Below are positions 52,592-61,153 of a DNA stretch of 64,000 nt, one piece after another (position 1 is the stretch's first letter; each line of letters opens with the position of its first letter). The notes beneath the pieces were generated by a model that was not told the origin of the DNA, did not search any database, and saw nothing but the letters and a program-made list of their open reading frames with translations. Both the position numbers and the translations under genes were made by a program. Origin of the DNA: Paracoccus sp. S-4012 (lineage in GTDB: Bacteria > Pseudomonadota > Alphaproteobacteria > Rhodobacterales > Rhodobacteraceae); contig NZ_WKKA01000011.1 of assembly GCF_009674885.1 (NCBI RefSeq), positions 29,024 through 93,023 on the forward strand, in the 5' to 3' direction.

Positions 52592-52619
52592 AAGGGCCGC
52601 CTCTTGCGGGGCGGCCCTT
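52592..52619. terminator. Bidirectional intrinsic terminator
   Basis: AAGGGCCGCC (52592-52601) pairs with GGCGGCCCTT (52610-52619). Minus-sense reading gives TTTTCGTTA directly after the stem, so it ends the ribosomal-protein operon after rpmE; it also lies just after the convergent C-S lyase stop. Confidence 0.8.
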
Positions 52620-52641
52620 CCGTCGAGTGCAGGCGAAAGGC

Positions 52642-52863
52642 TCAGAAGCCGAGGCCCGCGTATTTGTTCTTGAAGCGCGAGACGCGCCCCCCGGTGTCCA
52701 TCAGCTTGGCCGAGCCGCCGGTCCAGGCCGGATGCGAGGTCGGGTCGATGTCGAGGGTCATGGTGTCGCCCTCCTTCCCCCAGGTCGAGCGGACCTGGTA
52801 GGTGGTCCCGTCCGTCATCTGGACGGTGATCATGTGGTAGTCGGGGTGGATGTCGGCTTTCAT
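52642..52863 (-). CDS. rpmE: 50S ribosomal protein L31
   Basis: A 73-residue L31: [45 protein letters not shown] and [13 protein letters not shown]. The cysteine zinc ligands of the classical form are absent, so it is a C-minus-type or intermediate L31. Last gene of the operon, 11 bases after rplS. Confidence 0.93.
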   Translation of the reverse strand: MKADIHPDYHMITVQMTDGTTYQVRSTWGKEGDTMTLDIDPTSHPAWTGGSAKLMDTGGRVSRFKNKYAGLGF

Positions 52864-52874
52864 CTCGGGCGACC

Positions 52875-53267
52875 TCAGGCGTTGGCGTCGGCCCGCGGGG
52901 CCTTCGGCTTGTAGTTGGTGACTTCGGCGATGCGCGCCGATTTCCCGCGCCGGTCGCGCAGGTAGTAGAGCTTGGCGCGGCGCACGCGGCCGCGGCGCAC
53001 GACCTCGATCGAGTCGACGTTGGTCGAGTAGAGGGGGAACACCCGCTCCACGCCCTCGCCGAACGAGATCTTGCGGACGGTGAAGGAGGCGCCGATGCCG
53101 CTGCCGCCCTTGCGGGCGATGCAGACGCCTTCGTAGTTCTGCACGCGGGTGCGGGTGCCTTCGGTCACCTTGTAGCCGACGCGCAGGGTGTCGCCGGCCT
53201 TGAAGTCGGGAATGTCCTTGCCGAGCTGGGCGATCTGCTCAGCCTCGAGTTGGGCGATCAGGTTCAT
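52875..53267 (-). CDS. rplS: 50S ribosomal protein L19
   Basis: A 130-residue L19: [53 protein letters not shown] and [25 protein letters not shown]. Sits at the 30S-50S interface. Its start lies 29 bases inside the 3' end of trmD, so translation is coupled. Confidence 0.95.
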   Translation of the reverse strand: MNLIAQLEAEQIAQLGKDIPDFKAGDTLRVGYKVTEGTRTRVQNYEGVCIARKGGSGIGASFTVRKISFGEGVERVFPLYSTNVDSIEVVRRGRVRRAKLYYLRDRRGKSARIAEVTNYKPKAPRADANA

Positions 53268-54039
53268 CGCATTGGTCCTTCACATGCTCGCGGCTGTCCC
53301 GCGATTGGTCTGATGCGCCCGAGAGCTGTCGGTCCTTCACCGGGTCCACATGCGTCTCCGCATATGCCCGCCACAGGTCGGGGCGGCGTTCCTTGGTCAG
53401 CCTTTCGGCTTCGTCCTGCCGCCAACGGGCAATGGCCGCGTGGTTGCCGGAAAGCAGGACCTCCGGAATCGCGCGGCCGTCCCAGAGGGCAGGCTTCGTG
53501 TACTGCGGATGCTCGAGCAGGCCGTGGGAAAAGGATTCCTCGGCCAGTGATTCCCGGTTCCCCAGCACGCGCGGTATAAGGCGCACCGTCGCGTCGAGCA
53601 AGACCTGCGCCGCCAGTTCGCCCCCGGTCAGGACATAGTCGCCGATTGAGACCTCCTCGATCCCGTGGGCGTCGATCACCCGCTGGTCCAGCCCCTCGAA
53701 GCGGCCGCAGACCAGCACCGCACCGGACCCGTCCGCAAGCGCCCGCGCGCGCCCCTGCGTGAAGGGCCGCCCGCGTGGGGAGAGATAGATCACCGGCAGC
53801 CCCGGCGTCGCGCCCCCGAGCGCATCCGCCATCACATCGGCGCGCATGACCATCCCCGCGCCGCCGCCCGCAGGCGTGTCGTCCACGTTGCGGTGGCGGC
53901 CGATGCCGAAGTCGCGCAGGCCGATGGTCCGCAGGCTCCACAGCCCGTCCCTCAGCGCCTTGCCGGTCAGCGACAGCCCGAGCACGCCCGGAAACGCCTC
54001 GGGAAACAGCGTCACCACCTCGGCCCGCCAGGGCGTCAC
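53239..54039 (-). CDS. trmD: tRNA (guanine37-N1)-methyltransferase
   Basis: A 266-residue Trm[23 protein letters not shown] opens it, [19 protein letters not shown] and [11 protein letters not shown] line the SAM knot, [11 protein letters not shown] is the knot loop and RPDLWRAY the C-terminal helix. GTG start overlapping rimM by four bases. The last ~15 residues lie in the rplS overlap. Confidence 0.95.
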   Translation of the reverse strand: MTPWRAEVVTLFPEAFPGVLGLSLTGKALRDGLWSLRTIGLRDFGIGRHRNVDDTPAGGGAGMVMRADVMADALGGATPGLPVIYLSPRGRPFTQGRARALADGSGAVLVCGRFEGLDQRVIDAHGIEEVSIGDYVLTGGELAAQVLLDATVRLIPRVLGNRESLAEESFSHGLLEHPQYTKPALWDGRAIPEVLLSGNHAAIARWRQDEAERLTKERRPDLWRAYAETHVDPVKDRQLSGASDQSRDSREHVKDQCDEPDRPTRG

Positions 54040-54533
54040 TCGTCGCTCTCCGGCGGATCGGCCACGATCCGGCGTGCGGCGAGGTCCACGGTCGGCACCG
54101 CCTGCCGGGTGAAGGGCAGGAGCAACTGCCCCTTCGGCCCGGCGACCTCGAGGATGTCGCCGGCGCCGTGGTCGTAGATCGCCCGAACGGTGCCCAGGGG
54201 GGCCCCGCCGGGATCGAAGACCGGCAGCCCGATCAGGTCGGCGTGGTAGAACTCGTCATCGGGCAGCGAGGGCAGGCGCGCGCGGTCGGCCCAGAGGGTC
54301 GTGCCGCGCAGGCCCTCAGCCTCCTCGCGGGTGCCCACGCCCGAGAGCCGGGCGCCAAGGCCGCCGGCCACGGGCCGCGTCAGCGTCACCGTGAAGCGGC
54401 GCGCCCCGTCCTCGGTCGTGAGCGCGCCATAGGCGGCGATGTCCTCGGCCACGGCGCAGAAGCTTTTCAGCCGCACCTCGCCGCGGACCCCGAAGGCCCC
54501 GGCGATCGCGCCGACGCAGATGCGCTCCTCCAC
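54036..54533 (-). CDS. rimM: 16S rRNA processing protein RimM
   Basis: A 165-residue RimM with the usual two barrels: [21 protein letters not shown] and [25 protein letters not shown], then [25 protein letters not shown] 54533 is chosen, 16 bases after the rpsP stop; the longer ORF upstream is Arg/Pro-rich and overlaps rpsP. Aids 30S head maturation with S19. Confidence 0.9.
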   Translation of the reverse strand: MEERICVGAIAGAFGVRGEVRLKSFCAVAEDIAAYGALTTEDGARRFTVTLTRPVAGGLGARLSGVGTREEAEGLRGTTLWADRARLPSLPDDEFYHADLIGLPVFDPGGAPLGTVRAIYDHGAGDILEVAGPKGQLLLPFTRQAVPTVDLAARRIVADPPESDE

Positions 54534-54549
54534 CGCGGCCTCCGTTCGG

Positions 54550-54987
54550 TCAGGGCGACTCGGTGCCGCTCTCGGCCTCGGCCGCGTCGAGCGCGGTCTG
54601 GTCGGTCGCAACGGTGTCCTCGGCCGGTGCATTGGCAGCCTCGGCGGCGGCGGCCTCGCGCGCGGCGCGCTTCTCGGCCCGATCCTTCGCGGCCTTGCCC
54701 GGCTCGCCCTTCTTGAGGTTCGCGCGGTCGGCCTTCTCCTTCACGCCCGCGGCCTCGAGGAAGCGCGACACGCGGTCGGTCGGCTGCGCGCCCTGGCCAA
54801 GCCAGTACTGCACCCGCTCCATGTCCATCTTCACCCGGTCCTCGCTGTCCTTGGCCAGCAGCGGGTTGTAGGTGCCCAGCTTCTCCAGGAAGCGGCCGTC
54901 GCGCGGCATGCGCGAATCGGTGGCCACGATGGCATAATGCGGGCGCTTCTTGCTGCCCCCGCGGGCGAGGCGGATCTTCATCGACAT
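54550..54987 (-). CDS. rpsP: 30S ribosomal protein S16
   Basis: A 145-residue S16. The N-terminal ~80 residues are the conserved protein ([48 protein letters not shown]); the remainder is an Ala/Lys/Glu-rich tail seen in alphaproteobacteria. ATG 54987 has GGAG nine bases ahead. First gene of the rpsP operon after aroQ. Confidence 0.96.
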   Translation of the reverse strand: MSMKIRLARGGSKKRPHYAIVATDSRMPRDGRFLEKLGTYNPLLAKDSEDRVKMDMERVQYWLGQGAQPTDRVSRFLEAAGVKEKADRANLKKGEPGKAAKDRAEKRAAREAAAAEAANAPAEDTVATDQTALDAAEAESGTESP

Positions 54988-55006
54988 GAGCTGTTTCTCC
55001 TTGGTG

Positions 55007-55309
55007 TCAGTCGGTGTTCTGGAACTGCTCGTGATGCCGGATGACCTCGGCGATCACGAAGTTGAGGAACTTGCGGGCAAAGGCCGGGTCGAGATCGGCC
55101 TCGCGCGCGAGGCTCTCCAGCCGCGCGATCTGCGCCGCCTCGCGCGTGGGGTCCGAGGGCGGCAGCGCATGCTCGGCCTTCAGCCGGCCCACGGCCTGCG
55201 TGTGCTTGAACCGCTCGGCCAGCGTATAGACGAGGATCGCGTCCAGCCGGTCGATCGAGGCGCGATGCCCCCTCAGCAGCGCGGCGGCGCGGGCGGTGTC
55301 GTCACTCAT
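55007..55309 (-). CDS. Chorismate mutase (AroQ class)
   Basis: A 100-residue helical chorismate mutase: [32 protein letters not shown] has the AroQ R, R and K positions, and [18 protein letters not shown] is the last helix. It converts chorismate to prephenate. Between ffh and rpsP, the usual Rhodobacteraceae place. Copy 7 of the dispersed element is directly upstream. Confidence 0.9.
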   Translation of the reverse strand: MSDDTARAAALLRGHRASIDRLDAILVYTLAERFKHTQAVGRLKAEHALPPSDPTREAAQIARLESLAREADLDPAFARKFLNFVIAEVIRHHEQFQNTD

Positions 55310-55329
55310 GGCTCTTCGCCTTGACAGAA

Positions 55330-55385
55330 ATATCCCGGGGGGAGCCGCGCCAAGCGCGGCGGGGGGCAGCGCCCCCCTGCCCCGG
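55330..55385 (-). repeat. Dispersed hairpin/ATATTT element, copy 7 (divergent)
   Basis: Minus sense: GGGGGGCGCTGCCCCCC hairpin, an extra CCGCGCTTGGCGCGG hairpin, CCCCCCGGGATATTT, then CTGTCAAGGCGAAGAG. It follows the ffh stop; the tail differs from GACAGAAGAA but still supplies a purine tract before aroQ. Most diverged copy. Confidence 0.6.
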
Positions 55386-55396
55386 CGCCGCCGGCC

Positions 55397-56899
55397 TCAC
55401 CGCTTGCCGCCCTTGAAGAGCCCCGACAACCCGCCCGGCAGGTTCATCCCCCCAAGCTGCCCGCCGAGGCCCCGCGGGTCCTGCAGCAGCTTCGTCGCCT
55501 CGGCCATCTTCGCCGGGTCGACATCGGCGAGGTCCGGCAGCCCGCCGCCCTTGCCCTGCATGGCGGCCATGGCCTGCTTCATCAGCCCGCCCTTGCCCAT
55601 CTTGCCGAGCTTCTTCATCGTGTCGGCCATCTGCCGCTGCATCTTCAGCAGCTTGTTCAGCTCCGACACCTCAAGGCCCGCGCCCGCCGCGATGCGCTTC
55701 TTGCGGCTCGCCTGCAGCATCTCGGGATTGGCGCGCTCCTTCTTGGTCATCGAGTTGATGAGCGCGATCTGACGCCGGATCGCGGCGTCGTCCATGCCCG
55801 CCGCATCCGCTTGCTTCGCCATCCTCGCCATGCCCGGCATCATGCCCATGATGGACTGCAACCCGCCCATCTTCTGCATCTGCTCCAGCTGGTTTCTGAG
55901 GTCGTTCATGTTGAACAGGCCCTTCTGGAAGCGCTTCATCATGCGCTCGGCCTGCTCGACCTCCAGAACCTGCTGGGCCTTCTCGACCAGCGCCACGATG
56001 TCGCCCATGCCGAGGATGCGGCCGGCGATCCGCTCGGCCTCGAAGGGCTCGATGGCGTCCAGCTTCTCGCCAAGGCCCACGAAGCGGATCGGCTTGCCGG
56101 TGACGGCGCGCATCGAGAGCGCCGCGCCGCCGCGCCCGTCGCCGTCCATCCGCGTGAGGACGACGCCCGAGATGCCGACCTTGTCCTGGAACTCGCTCGC
56201 GACGTTCACCGCGTCCTGGCCGGTCAAACCGTCCACCACCAGCAGCGTCTCGCGCGGGTTCGCCACGTCGCGGACCTGCTGGACCTCGTCCATCAGCACT
56301 TCGTCGATGTGAAGGCGCCCGGCGGTGTCGAGCATGAAGACGTCATATCCGCCAAGCGACGCCTGCTGCTTCGCCCGCCGCGCGATCTGGACCGCGCTCT
56401 CGCCGGGCACGATCGGCAGCGTATCGACGCCGATCTGCGTGCCGAGGATCGCCAGTTGCTCCATCGCCGCCGGGCGGTTGGTGTCGAGCGACGCCATCAG
56501 CACCCGCTTCTTCTCGCGGTCCATCAGCCGTTTCGCCAGCTTGGCGGTGGTCGTCGTCTTGCCCGAGCCCTGCAACCCGACCATCAGGATCGGCGCCGGC
56601 GGGTTGTCGATCCGCAACGCCTCCGGCGGGTCCTCGCCCTGCAGCACCCGGATCAGCTCGTCATGGACGATCTTCACGACCTGCTGGCCCGGCGTGATCG
56701 ACTTCGTCACCGCCGCGCCGGTCGCCTTCTGCGTCACCCGCTTGACGAAGTCGCGCGCCACCGGCAGCGAGACGTCGGCCTCGAGCAGCGCGGTGCGGAC
56801 CTCGCGCATGGCGGCGGTCACGTCGGCCTCGGTCAGGGCGCCCTGCTTGGTCAGCCGGTCGAAGACGCCGCCGAGGCGGTCGGAGAGGTTCTCGAACAT
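55397..56899 (-). CDS. ffh: Signal recognition particle protein Ffh
   Basis: A 500-residue SRP54. MFENLSDRLGGVFDRLTKQGAL starts the N domain; GLQGSGKTTTTAKLA is G1, DTAGRLHIDEVLMDE G3 and GLGEKLDAIEPF G5; the Met-rich M domain (MGGLQSIMGMMPGMARM, MQRQMADTMKKLGKMG) binds signal peptides and 4.5S RNA. GGAGGG is five bases before the ATG. Confidence 0.96.
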   Translation of the reverse strand: MFENLSDRLGGVFDRLTKQGALTEADVTAAMREVRTALLEADVSLPVARDFVKRVTQKATGAAVTKSITPGQQVVKIVHDELIRVLQGEDPPEALRIDNPPAPILMVGLQGSGKTTTTAKLAKRLMDREKKRVLMASLDTNRPAAMEQLAILGTQIGVDTLPIVPGESAVQIARRAKQQASLGGYDVFMLDTAGRLHIDEVLMDEVQQVRDVANPRETLLVVDGLTGQDAVNVASEFQDKVGISGVVLTRMDGDGRGGAALSMRAVTGKPIRFVGLGEKLDAIEPFEAERIAGRILGMGDIVALVEKAQQVLEVEQAERMMKRFQKGLFNMNDLRNQLEQMQKMGGLQSIMGMMPGMARMAKQADAAGMDDAAIRRQIALINSMTKKERANPEMLQASRKKRIAAGAGLEVSELNKLLKMQRQMADTMKKLGKMGKGGLMKQAMAAMQGKGGGLPDLADVDPAKMAEATKLLQDPRGLGGQLGGMNLPGGLSGLFKGGKR

Positions 56900-57099
56900 G
56901 GCGGCCCTCCTTCGGGCTTCCTGAATGCGGCGCCGCCCCCGTGGGCGCGACGCGCTGACGGGGGGCGATCCCCGGCCGGCGGGGACCGGAAGGGAGACCT
57001 TCCGGGAATCCGCTGGCAGGTAGCGGCGCACGGGGGGCGAGTCAAGGCTGGCGCAGCGGCCCTGTGGCGCTAGTCTGGCCGCAGCCCGAGGAGGAACCC

Positions 57100-57681
57100 A
57101 TGAACGACCAGTCGCCCGTGCGCCCAATCAGCGCCTTCGACGTGCCGCGCCTCGAGGACCTGCCCGAGGACATCGCCGCCGTGATCGGCAAGGTGCAGGA
57201 GAAATCCGGCTTCGTGCCGAACGTCTTCCTCGCCCTCGCCCGCCGCCCCGACGAGTTCCGCGCCTTCTTCGCCTACCACGACGCGCTGATGGAGCGCGAG
57301 GGCGGCCTCAACAAGGCCGAGCGCGAGATGATCGTGGTGGCCACGAGCGCCGCGAACCAGTGCCAGTATTGCGTCGTCGCCCACGGCGCGATCCTCCGCA
57401 TCCGCGCCAAGGACCCGCTGATCGCCGATCTCGTAGCGGTAAACTGGCGTAAGTCGCCGCTGTCGGCGCGGCAGCGGGCGATGCTGGACTTCGCGCTGAA
57501 GGTGACGGAGCGCGCGCAGGAGATCACCGAGGCCGACCGGCAGGCGCTGCGCGATGAGGGTTTCAGCGACGACGAAATCTGGGACATCGCCGCAATCGCG
57601 GCGTTCTTCGGCATGTCGAACCGGCTGGTGAACGCGTTCGACATCCCGCCGAATGCGGAGTTTCATGCGTTGGGGCGGTGA
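57100..57681 (+). CDS. Peroxidase-related AhpD-like protein
   Basis: A 193-residue AhpD-superfamily protein with an intact active motif, NQCQYCVVAHGAI (CxxCxxxH). LNKAEREMIVVATSAA precedes it and GMSNRLVNAFDIPPNAEF ends the domain. It probably reduces peroxides with a disulphide cycle. GAGGAA lies five bases before ATG 57100. Last housekeeping-like gene before the accessory region. Confidence 0.88.
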   Translation: MNDQSPVRPISAFDVPRLEDLPEDIAAVIGKVQEKSGFVPNVFLALARRPDEFRAFFAYHDALMEREGGLNKAEREMIVVATSAANQCQYCVVAHGAILRIRAKDPLIADLVAVNWRKSPLSARQRAMLDFALKVTERAQEITEADRQALRDEGFSDDEIWDIAAIAAFFGMSNRLVNAFDIPPNAEFHALGR

Positions 57682-57800
57682 GAGGACGAGATGTGGAACT
57701 TGCGGGACACAGGTAAGCAACGATAATGGACCCGAGATTTCGTGATTTTTTCAGTAGACAAGTAGCTATGAGAGGATCTCGGCGGGGCCAGATGCTTAGA
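57682..57800. other. AT-richer gap at the edge of accessory DNA
   Basis: About 120 bases between the AhpD-like gene and the left end of the decayed insertion sequence. Base composition drops sharply compared with the flanking genes (runs such as GATTTTTTCAG). No gene or structured RNA recognised. Confidence 0.5.
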
Positions 57801-57915
57801 GGCCTGCTGAATTAGTGGAGGCGTGGGAACGGTTTCCCGGCCTGCCGATTGGGAAGCCTGGGTATCCAGACAGGTCCTGACGAGGGGTGAACAGTTCCGC
57901 CCGCCTCTTTCGACT

Positions 57916-58889
57916 TCACGGTGCCAGCAGCCGGGGCAGTCGGGCGAGATTGTTGGCCGCCATTGTCAGGATAAAGCGGGAGCGCACCCGCTCGATGCCG
58001 CGATGGACGGTCGGGGCCATGCCGCCCACGGTCTTGGCCCAGCCGAACGCCTCTTCGATCCGCTTCCGGTGCTTCAGGGACCGGGTGTAGCCCTCGTGCC
58101 GGGTGGTGCGCCCGTCGATCGCGGAGTATCGCGACTTCCGGGCGACATGCGGGGTGACGCAGGCCTGGCGCAGGTCAGCAATGAACGCGGCGGCGTCATA
58201 TCCCTTGTCTGCCCCGAGGGTCAGCCTGCGGGTCGATCCCGGCGAGTGGCGATGAACCATGTCGAGCGCGGCACGCCGTTCAGCATGGCCGTCGGCCTGG
58301 GTCAGATCGCCCTGAACGAACAGGCCAGAACGGTTCTCCATCAGCGCATGGCCGATGAAGTACAGCTTGACCAGCGTGCCGTCGACCGAGAAATGCTCGT
58401 CCGACAGGAGCGGCGCGACCTCGCGGTGCGCCAGAATCGCCGCCATCACCTTCCGCGACATTTCGGTGGTCAGCAGCGGTCGCGGTTCTTGGTGAAGACG
58501 GTCCGCCATCGGCCCGGGGCTTCGCCCGTCCAGGGCTGAAATCTGTCCACTGGACAGATATCCGGGCGCCCTTCACCCCAGACAGGATCGTCAATCCCAA
58601 AGCCCCACGAACCAGCGGAACAGCAGGTCATACTGCATCTGCTCCATCAGCTGCGGCTCGGAGCGGACCGAGAACAGGATCTGGATCAGGCTCGCCCGGA
58701 TCAGCCGTTCCGGAGCAATCGAAGGGCGGCCGAAATTGGTGTAGAGCGTCTCGAACTCGGCATCGAGGCTGGCCAGCGCGTCATTCACCACCTGCCTGAT
58801 CTTGCGAGCGGATGCCGCGCCGGGATGCGCGCCTCCAGATCGACATAGCTGAACAGCGACCTGTTCGTCTCGTCCGTGCCGCGCATCAT
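57916..58889 (-). pseudogene. IS5-family transposase, frameshifted and internally deleted
   Basis: Reading minus-sense: MMRGTDETNRSLFSYVDLEA, RHPL, then a one-base loss before RKIRQVVNDALASLDAEFE, RLIRASLIQILFSVRSE and FRWFVGL, then a one-base gain (CTTTGG for CTTGG), then KNRDR, a further one-base loss, and LLTTEMSRKVMAAILA through to NNLARLPRLLAP. Between DGTLVK and FIGHALMENR the usual stretch of this transposase family is missing, an in-frame deletion of roughly 50 codons. It cannot encode active transposase. Confidence 0.85.
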
Positions 58890-58913
58890 CACCCCGCCGT
58901 AGCCGTGCGGAGG

Positions 58914-58964
58914 ATGAATCATGTTCCTCAGACCGCGCGATGGCCGACTTCTTCAGCAACCTGT
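58914..58964 (+). repeat. IS end, inverted copy A
   Basis: GATGAATCATGTTCCTCAGA continuing to CTTCAGCAACCTGT. It is the right end of the decayed IS and matches copy B at 59447-59497 in inverted orientation, with one indel (GCGCGATGG against GCGTCGATGG). Confidence 0.85.
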
Positions 58965-58968
58965 TAGT

Positions 58969-59446
58969 ATGAAAAGCGTTCTAACCTACATCGGTGACCT
59001 CGGCCGCATTGAGGAGAACTACGGCGACATCGACCAGCTCTTCGAGAGCGGTGAGCTCAATGAAGTCCAGGCATCCATTCGGCTGCGGCTCGGGTATCCT
59101 GAGCCACGCTTGAGCACCCGTAGTCCCAAGAGCATCAATCGGTACGGCGGCCCGACGCACAATCATCGGCCGAGTATCACTCCCGTCTACAACATGCCAG
59201 ATTGCAGCCCGCGTACCTTGAAGGGACGGAAGAAGTATCTGTTGAGAGGACGCATCCGACGAAATCGAGAAACATCCGGCTGGTCAAAGCCGCCCGCCTG
59301 AGAGACTCAAACACGTGTCAAGCGTGCGGCTATCGAAAGCTGTTCCGGGGACAATAGATCATCGACGCGCATCATTTGAACCCGCTAGGCAATGCCGCAA
59401 ATGAGATCGTTACCTGCCTGGATGACCTTGTCTGCCTCTGTCCTGA
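58969..59446 (+). pseudogene. Broken HNH endonuclease fragment
   Basis: From ATG 58969 one frame reads MKSVLTYIGDLGRIEENYGD and on to about 59140. A second frame then reads AYLEGTEEVSVERTHPTKSR, LVKAARLRDSNTCQACGY (CxxC), an in-frame TAG at 59355-59357, and IIDAHHLNPLG followed by VTCLDDLVCLCP, where the final NCH would be. The CxxC, DAHH and LVCLCP order is an HNH zinc nuclease. It is frameshifted, has a nonsense codon and is cut off by an IS end. Confidence 0.7.
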
Positions 59447-59513
59447 CAGGTTGCTGAAGAAGTCGGCCATCGACGCGGTCTGAGGAACATGATTCATCTC
59501 CCGCACGGCTAGC
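59447..59513 (-). mobile_element. Solo IS end, inverted copy B
   Basis: Reverse complement of copy A (ATGAATCATGTTCCTCAG through AACCTGT), with similarity continuing to AGCCGTGCGG. Only about 67 bases of the element are left before the TetR-like gene region starts, so a second IS insertion has been almost fully deleted. Confidence 0.8.
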
Positions 59514-59590
59514 CGCTGATGTCGAGCGTCTCGCCGGCGATTCGCGAGCGACCCCTTCCCTGGTTCAATCGCTTGATCCATTCTGCTGGC

Positions 59591-60219
59591 ATGAGGCAGG
59601 CTGAACTCCCCACCACGGCTCAGCTCGTCGCCGCCGGCCTGCATCTGTTCGGCCGCGACGGGTTCGAGGCGGCCTCCACCCGCGCCATCGCGGCGCGCGC
59701 GGGGACGAACATCTCCTCCATCGCCTATCATTTCGGCGGCAAGGAGGGGCTGCGGATCGCCTGCGCCGATGCCGTGGCGGCGGCCATCGGGCAGGTGGCG
59801 CAGACGATCCCGGCCTATCCCGCCGCGATCGACCGCGAGCAGGCCCGGATGATCCTGCACCGGCTGCTGCGCCGGATCGTCACCTTTCTGGTGACGCCCG
59901 CGGCGTCGGATGCCGTCGGCTTCCTGCTGCGGGAGTTCGCGCAGCCCGGCAGCCCGGTGCTCGACCGGCTCCATGCCACGCTGGTCGAACCACGCCACCG
60001 GGCGCTCTGCCGGCTCTGGGGGGCGGCCACCGGCCGGAGAGCGAGGACACGCGCCTCGCGGTGTTCTCGCTCATCGGACAGACCGCCTATTTCCGGCTCG
60101 CGGCGCCGCTGGTGCAGCGGCGGATGGGCTGGCCAGGCTATTCGCGCCGCGAGGCGCGAGCAATCCAGCGGCGGCTTCTCGCCAATCTGGACGCGATGAT
60201 GGACGCCGCCGATGGGTGA
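59591..60219 (+). pseudogene. TetR family regulator (CecR-like), frameshifted
   Basis: An N-terminal HTH (LPTTAQLVAAGLHLFGRDGF, STRAIAARAGTNISSIAYHF, GGKEGLRIACADAV) matches the CecR/DUF1956 TetR group. The intact frame runs to about 60030; after a one-base shift near a run of six G the correct C-terminus continues as EDTRLAVFSLIGQTAYFRL and ends LLANLDAMMDAADG at 60219, overlapping the exporter start. Either a real mutation or a homopolymer read error. It would repress the downstream exporter. Confidence 0.8.
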
Positions 60220-61153
60220 GTTCCTCTGCGCCTTGCCGCTACTCTCGGCCCTGATGGGCAGCTGCGCGCCGCCGCCGCCACTCGCCACGGGCTATGTCGA
60301 GGGCGAGTATGTGCAGGTGGCGCCGCTGGTCACGGCCCGGATCGGCAGCATCGCCGTGCAGCGGGGCGATCCCGTGGCGCCGGGGCAAGTTCTGGCGCAG
60401 GTCGAGACCGCGGATGCGCGGGCGGCCGTGGAGGCGGCCGAGGCGCGGCTGCAGCGGGCGGAATCCGAGCTTGCCGACCTGACACATGGCAGCCGCCCCG
60501 AGGAGCTTGCCGCCCTGGAAGCGGCGCTCGCGGCGGCGCGCGCCAATGCCGTCCGCGCCGCCGGGGATGCCCAGCGCGAGGACCGGCTGCAGGCGCGCGG
60601 CATCTCCTCGCAGGCGCAGACCGCGGCGTTGCGGGCTGCCGCCGAAGTCGCCCAGGCCGCCGTGGCCGAGGCCGAGGCGCGGCTCGAGGCCGCACGCCTT
60701 CCTGCCCGCGCCGACCGCATCGAGGCCGCCCGCGCGGCGGTTGCCGAGGCCCGCGCGGCGCGCGAGACCAGCCTCTGGCAACTCGCGCAGCGCAGCCTTC
60801 GGGCCGAGGGCGCGGGCGTCGTCACCGACATCATCCGCAATCCGGGCGAGATCGCCGGCCCCTCGGCCCCGGTCCTCGCCTACCTGCCCGAAGGCGCCGT
60901 CACGCTGCGGGTGTTCCTGCCCGAAGCCGCACTGTCTTCGGTCTCCGTCGGCACGCGCCTCGCGGTCGGATGCGACGGCTGCGAACCGCTGTCCGCCCGC
61001 GTCACCTGGATCGCCGACCACGCCGAGTTCACCCCGCCGGTCATCTACTCCCGCGAGACTCGCCAGAAGCTCGTCTACATGGTCGAGGCCGTGCCCGAGC
61101 CCGCCGGGGTGCTGAAGCCGGGCCAGATCGTCGAGGTGCGGATCGCGCCATGA
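60212..61153 (+). CDS. HlyD-family periplasmic adaptor, YbhG-like
   Basis: A 313-residue membrane-fusion protein. The N-terminus ALPLLSALMGSCAPP has a lipobox-like cysteine (C18). A lipoyl-half (EYVQVAPLVTARIGSIAVQRG), a long Ala/Glu/Arg coiled coil (about residues 65-190), the second lipoyl half (EGAGVVTDIIRNPGEIAG) and the beta-barrel follow. It connects the inner-membrane ABC pump to an outer-membrane channel. Overlaps the regulator's true stop by eight bases and the ATPase by four. Confidence 0.88.
   Translation: MGEFLCALPLLSALMGSCAPPPPLATGYVEGEYVQVAPLVTARIGSIAVQRGDPVAPGQVLAQVETADARAAVEAAEARLQRAESELADLTHGSRPEELAALEAALAAARANAVRAAGDAQREDRLQARGISSQAQTAALRAAAEVAQAAVAEAEARLEAARLPARADRIEAARAAVAEARAARETSLWQLAQRSLRAEGAGVVTDIIRNPGEIAGPSAPVLAYLPEGAVTLRVFLPEAALSSVSVGTRLAVGCDGCEPLSARVTWIADHAEFTPPVIYSRETRQKLVYMVEAVPEPAGVLKPGQIVEVRIAP

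Larger units (their letters stand above)
57801..58964 (-). mobile_element. Decayed IS5-type insertion sequence
   Basis: Bounded by imperfect terminal inverted repeats: GGCCTGCTGAATTAGTGG at the left and, read inward from the right, AGGTTGCTGAAGAAGTCGG (about 16 matching positions with a one-base gap). It contains one transposase pseudogene in minus sense. Target duplication could not be identified. Confidence 0.75.
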
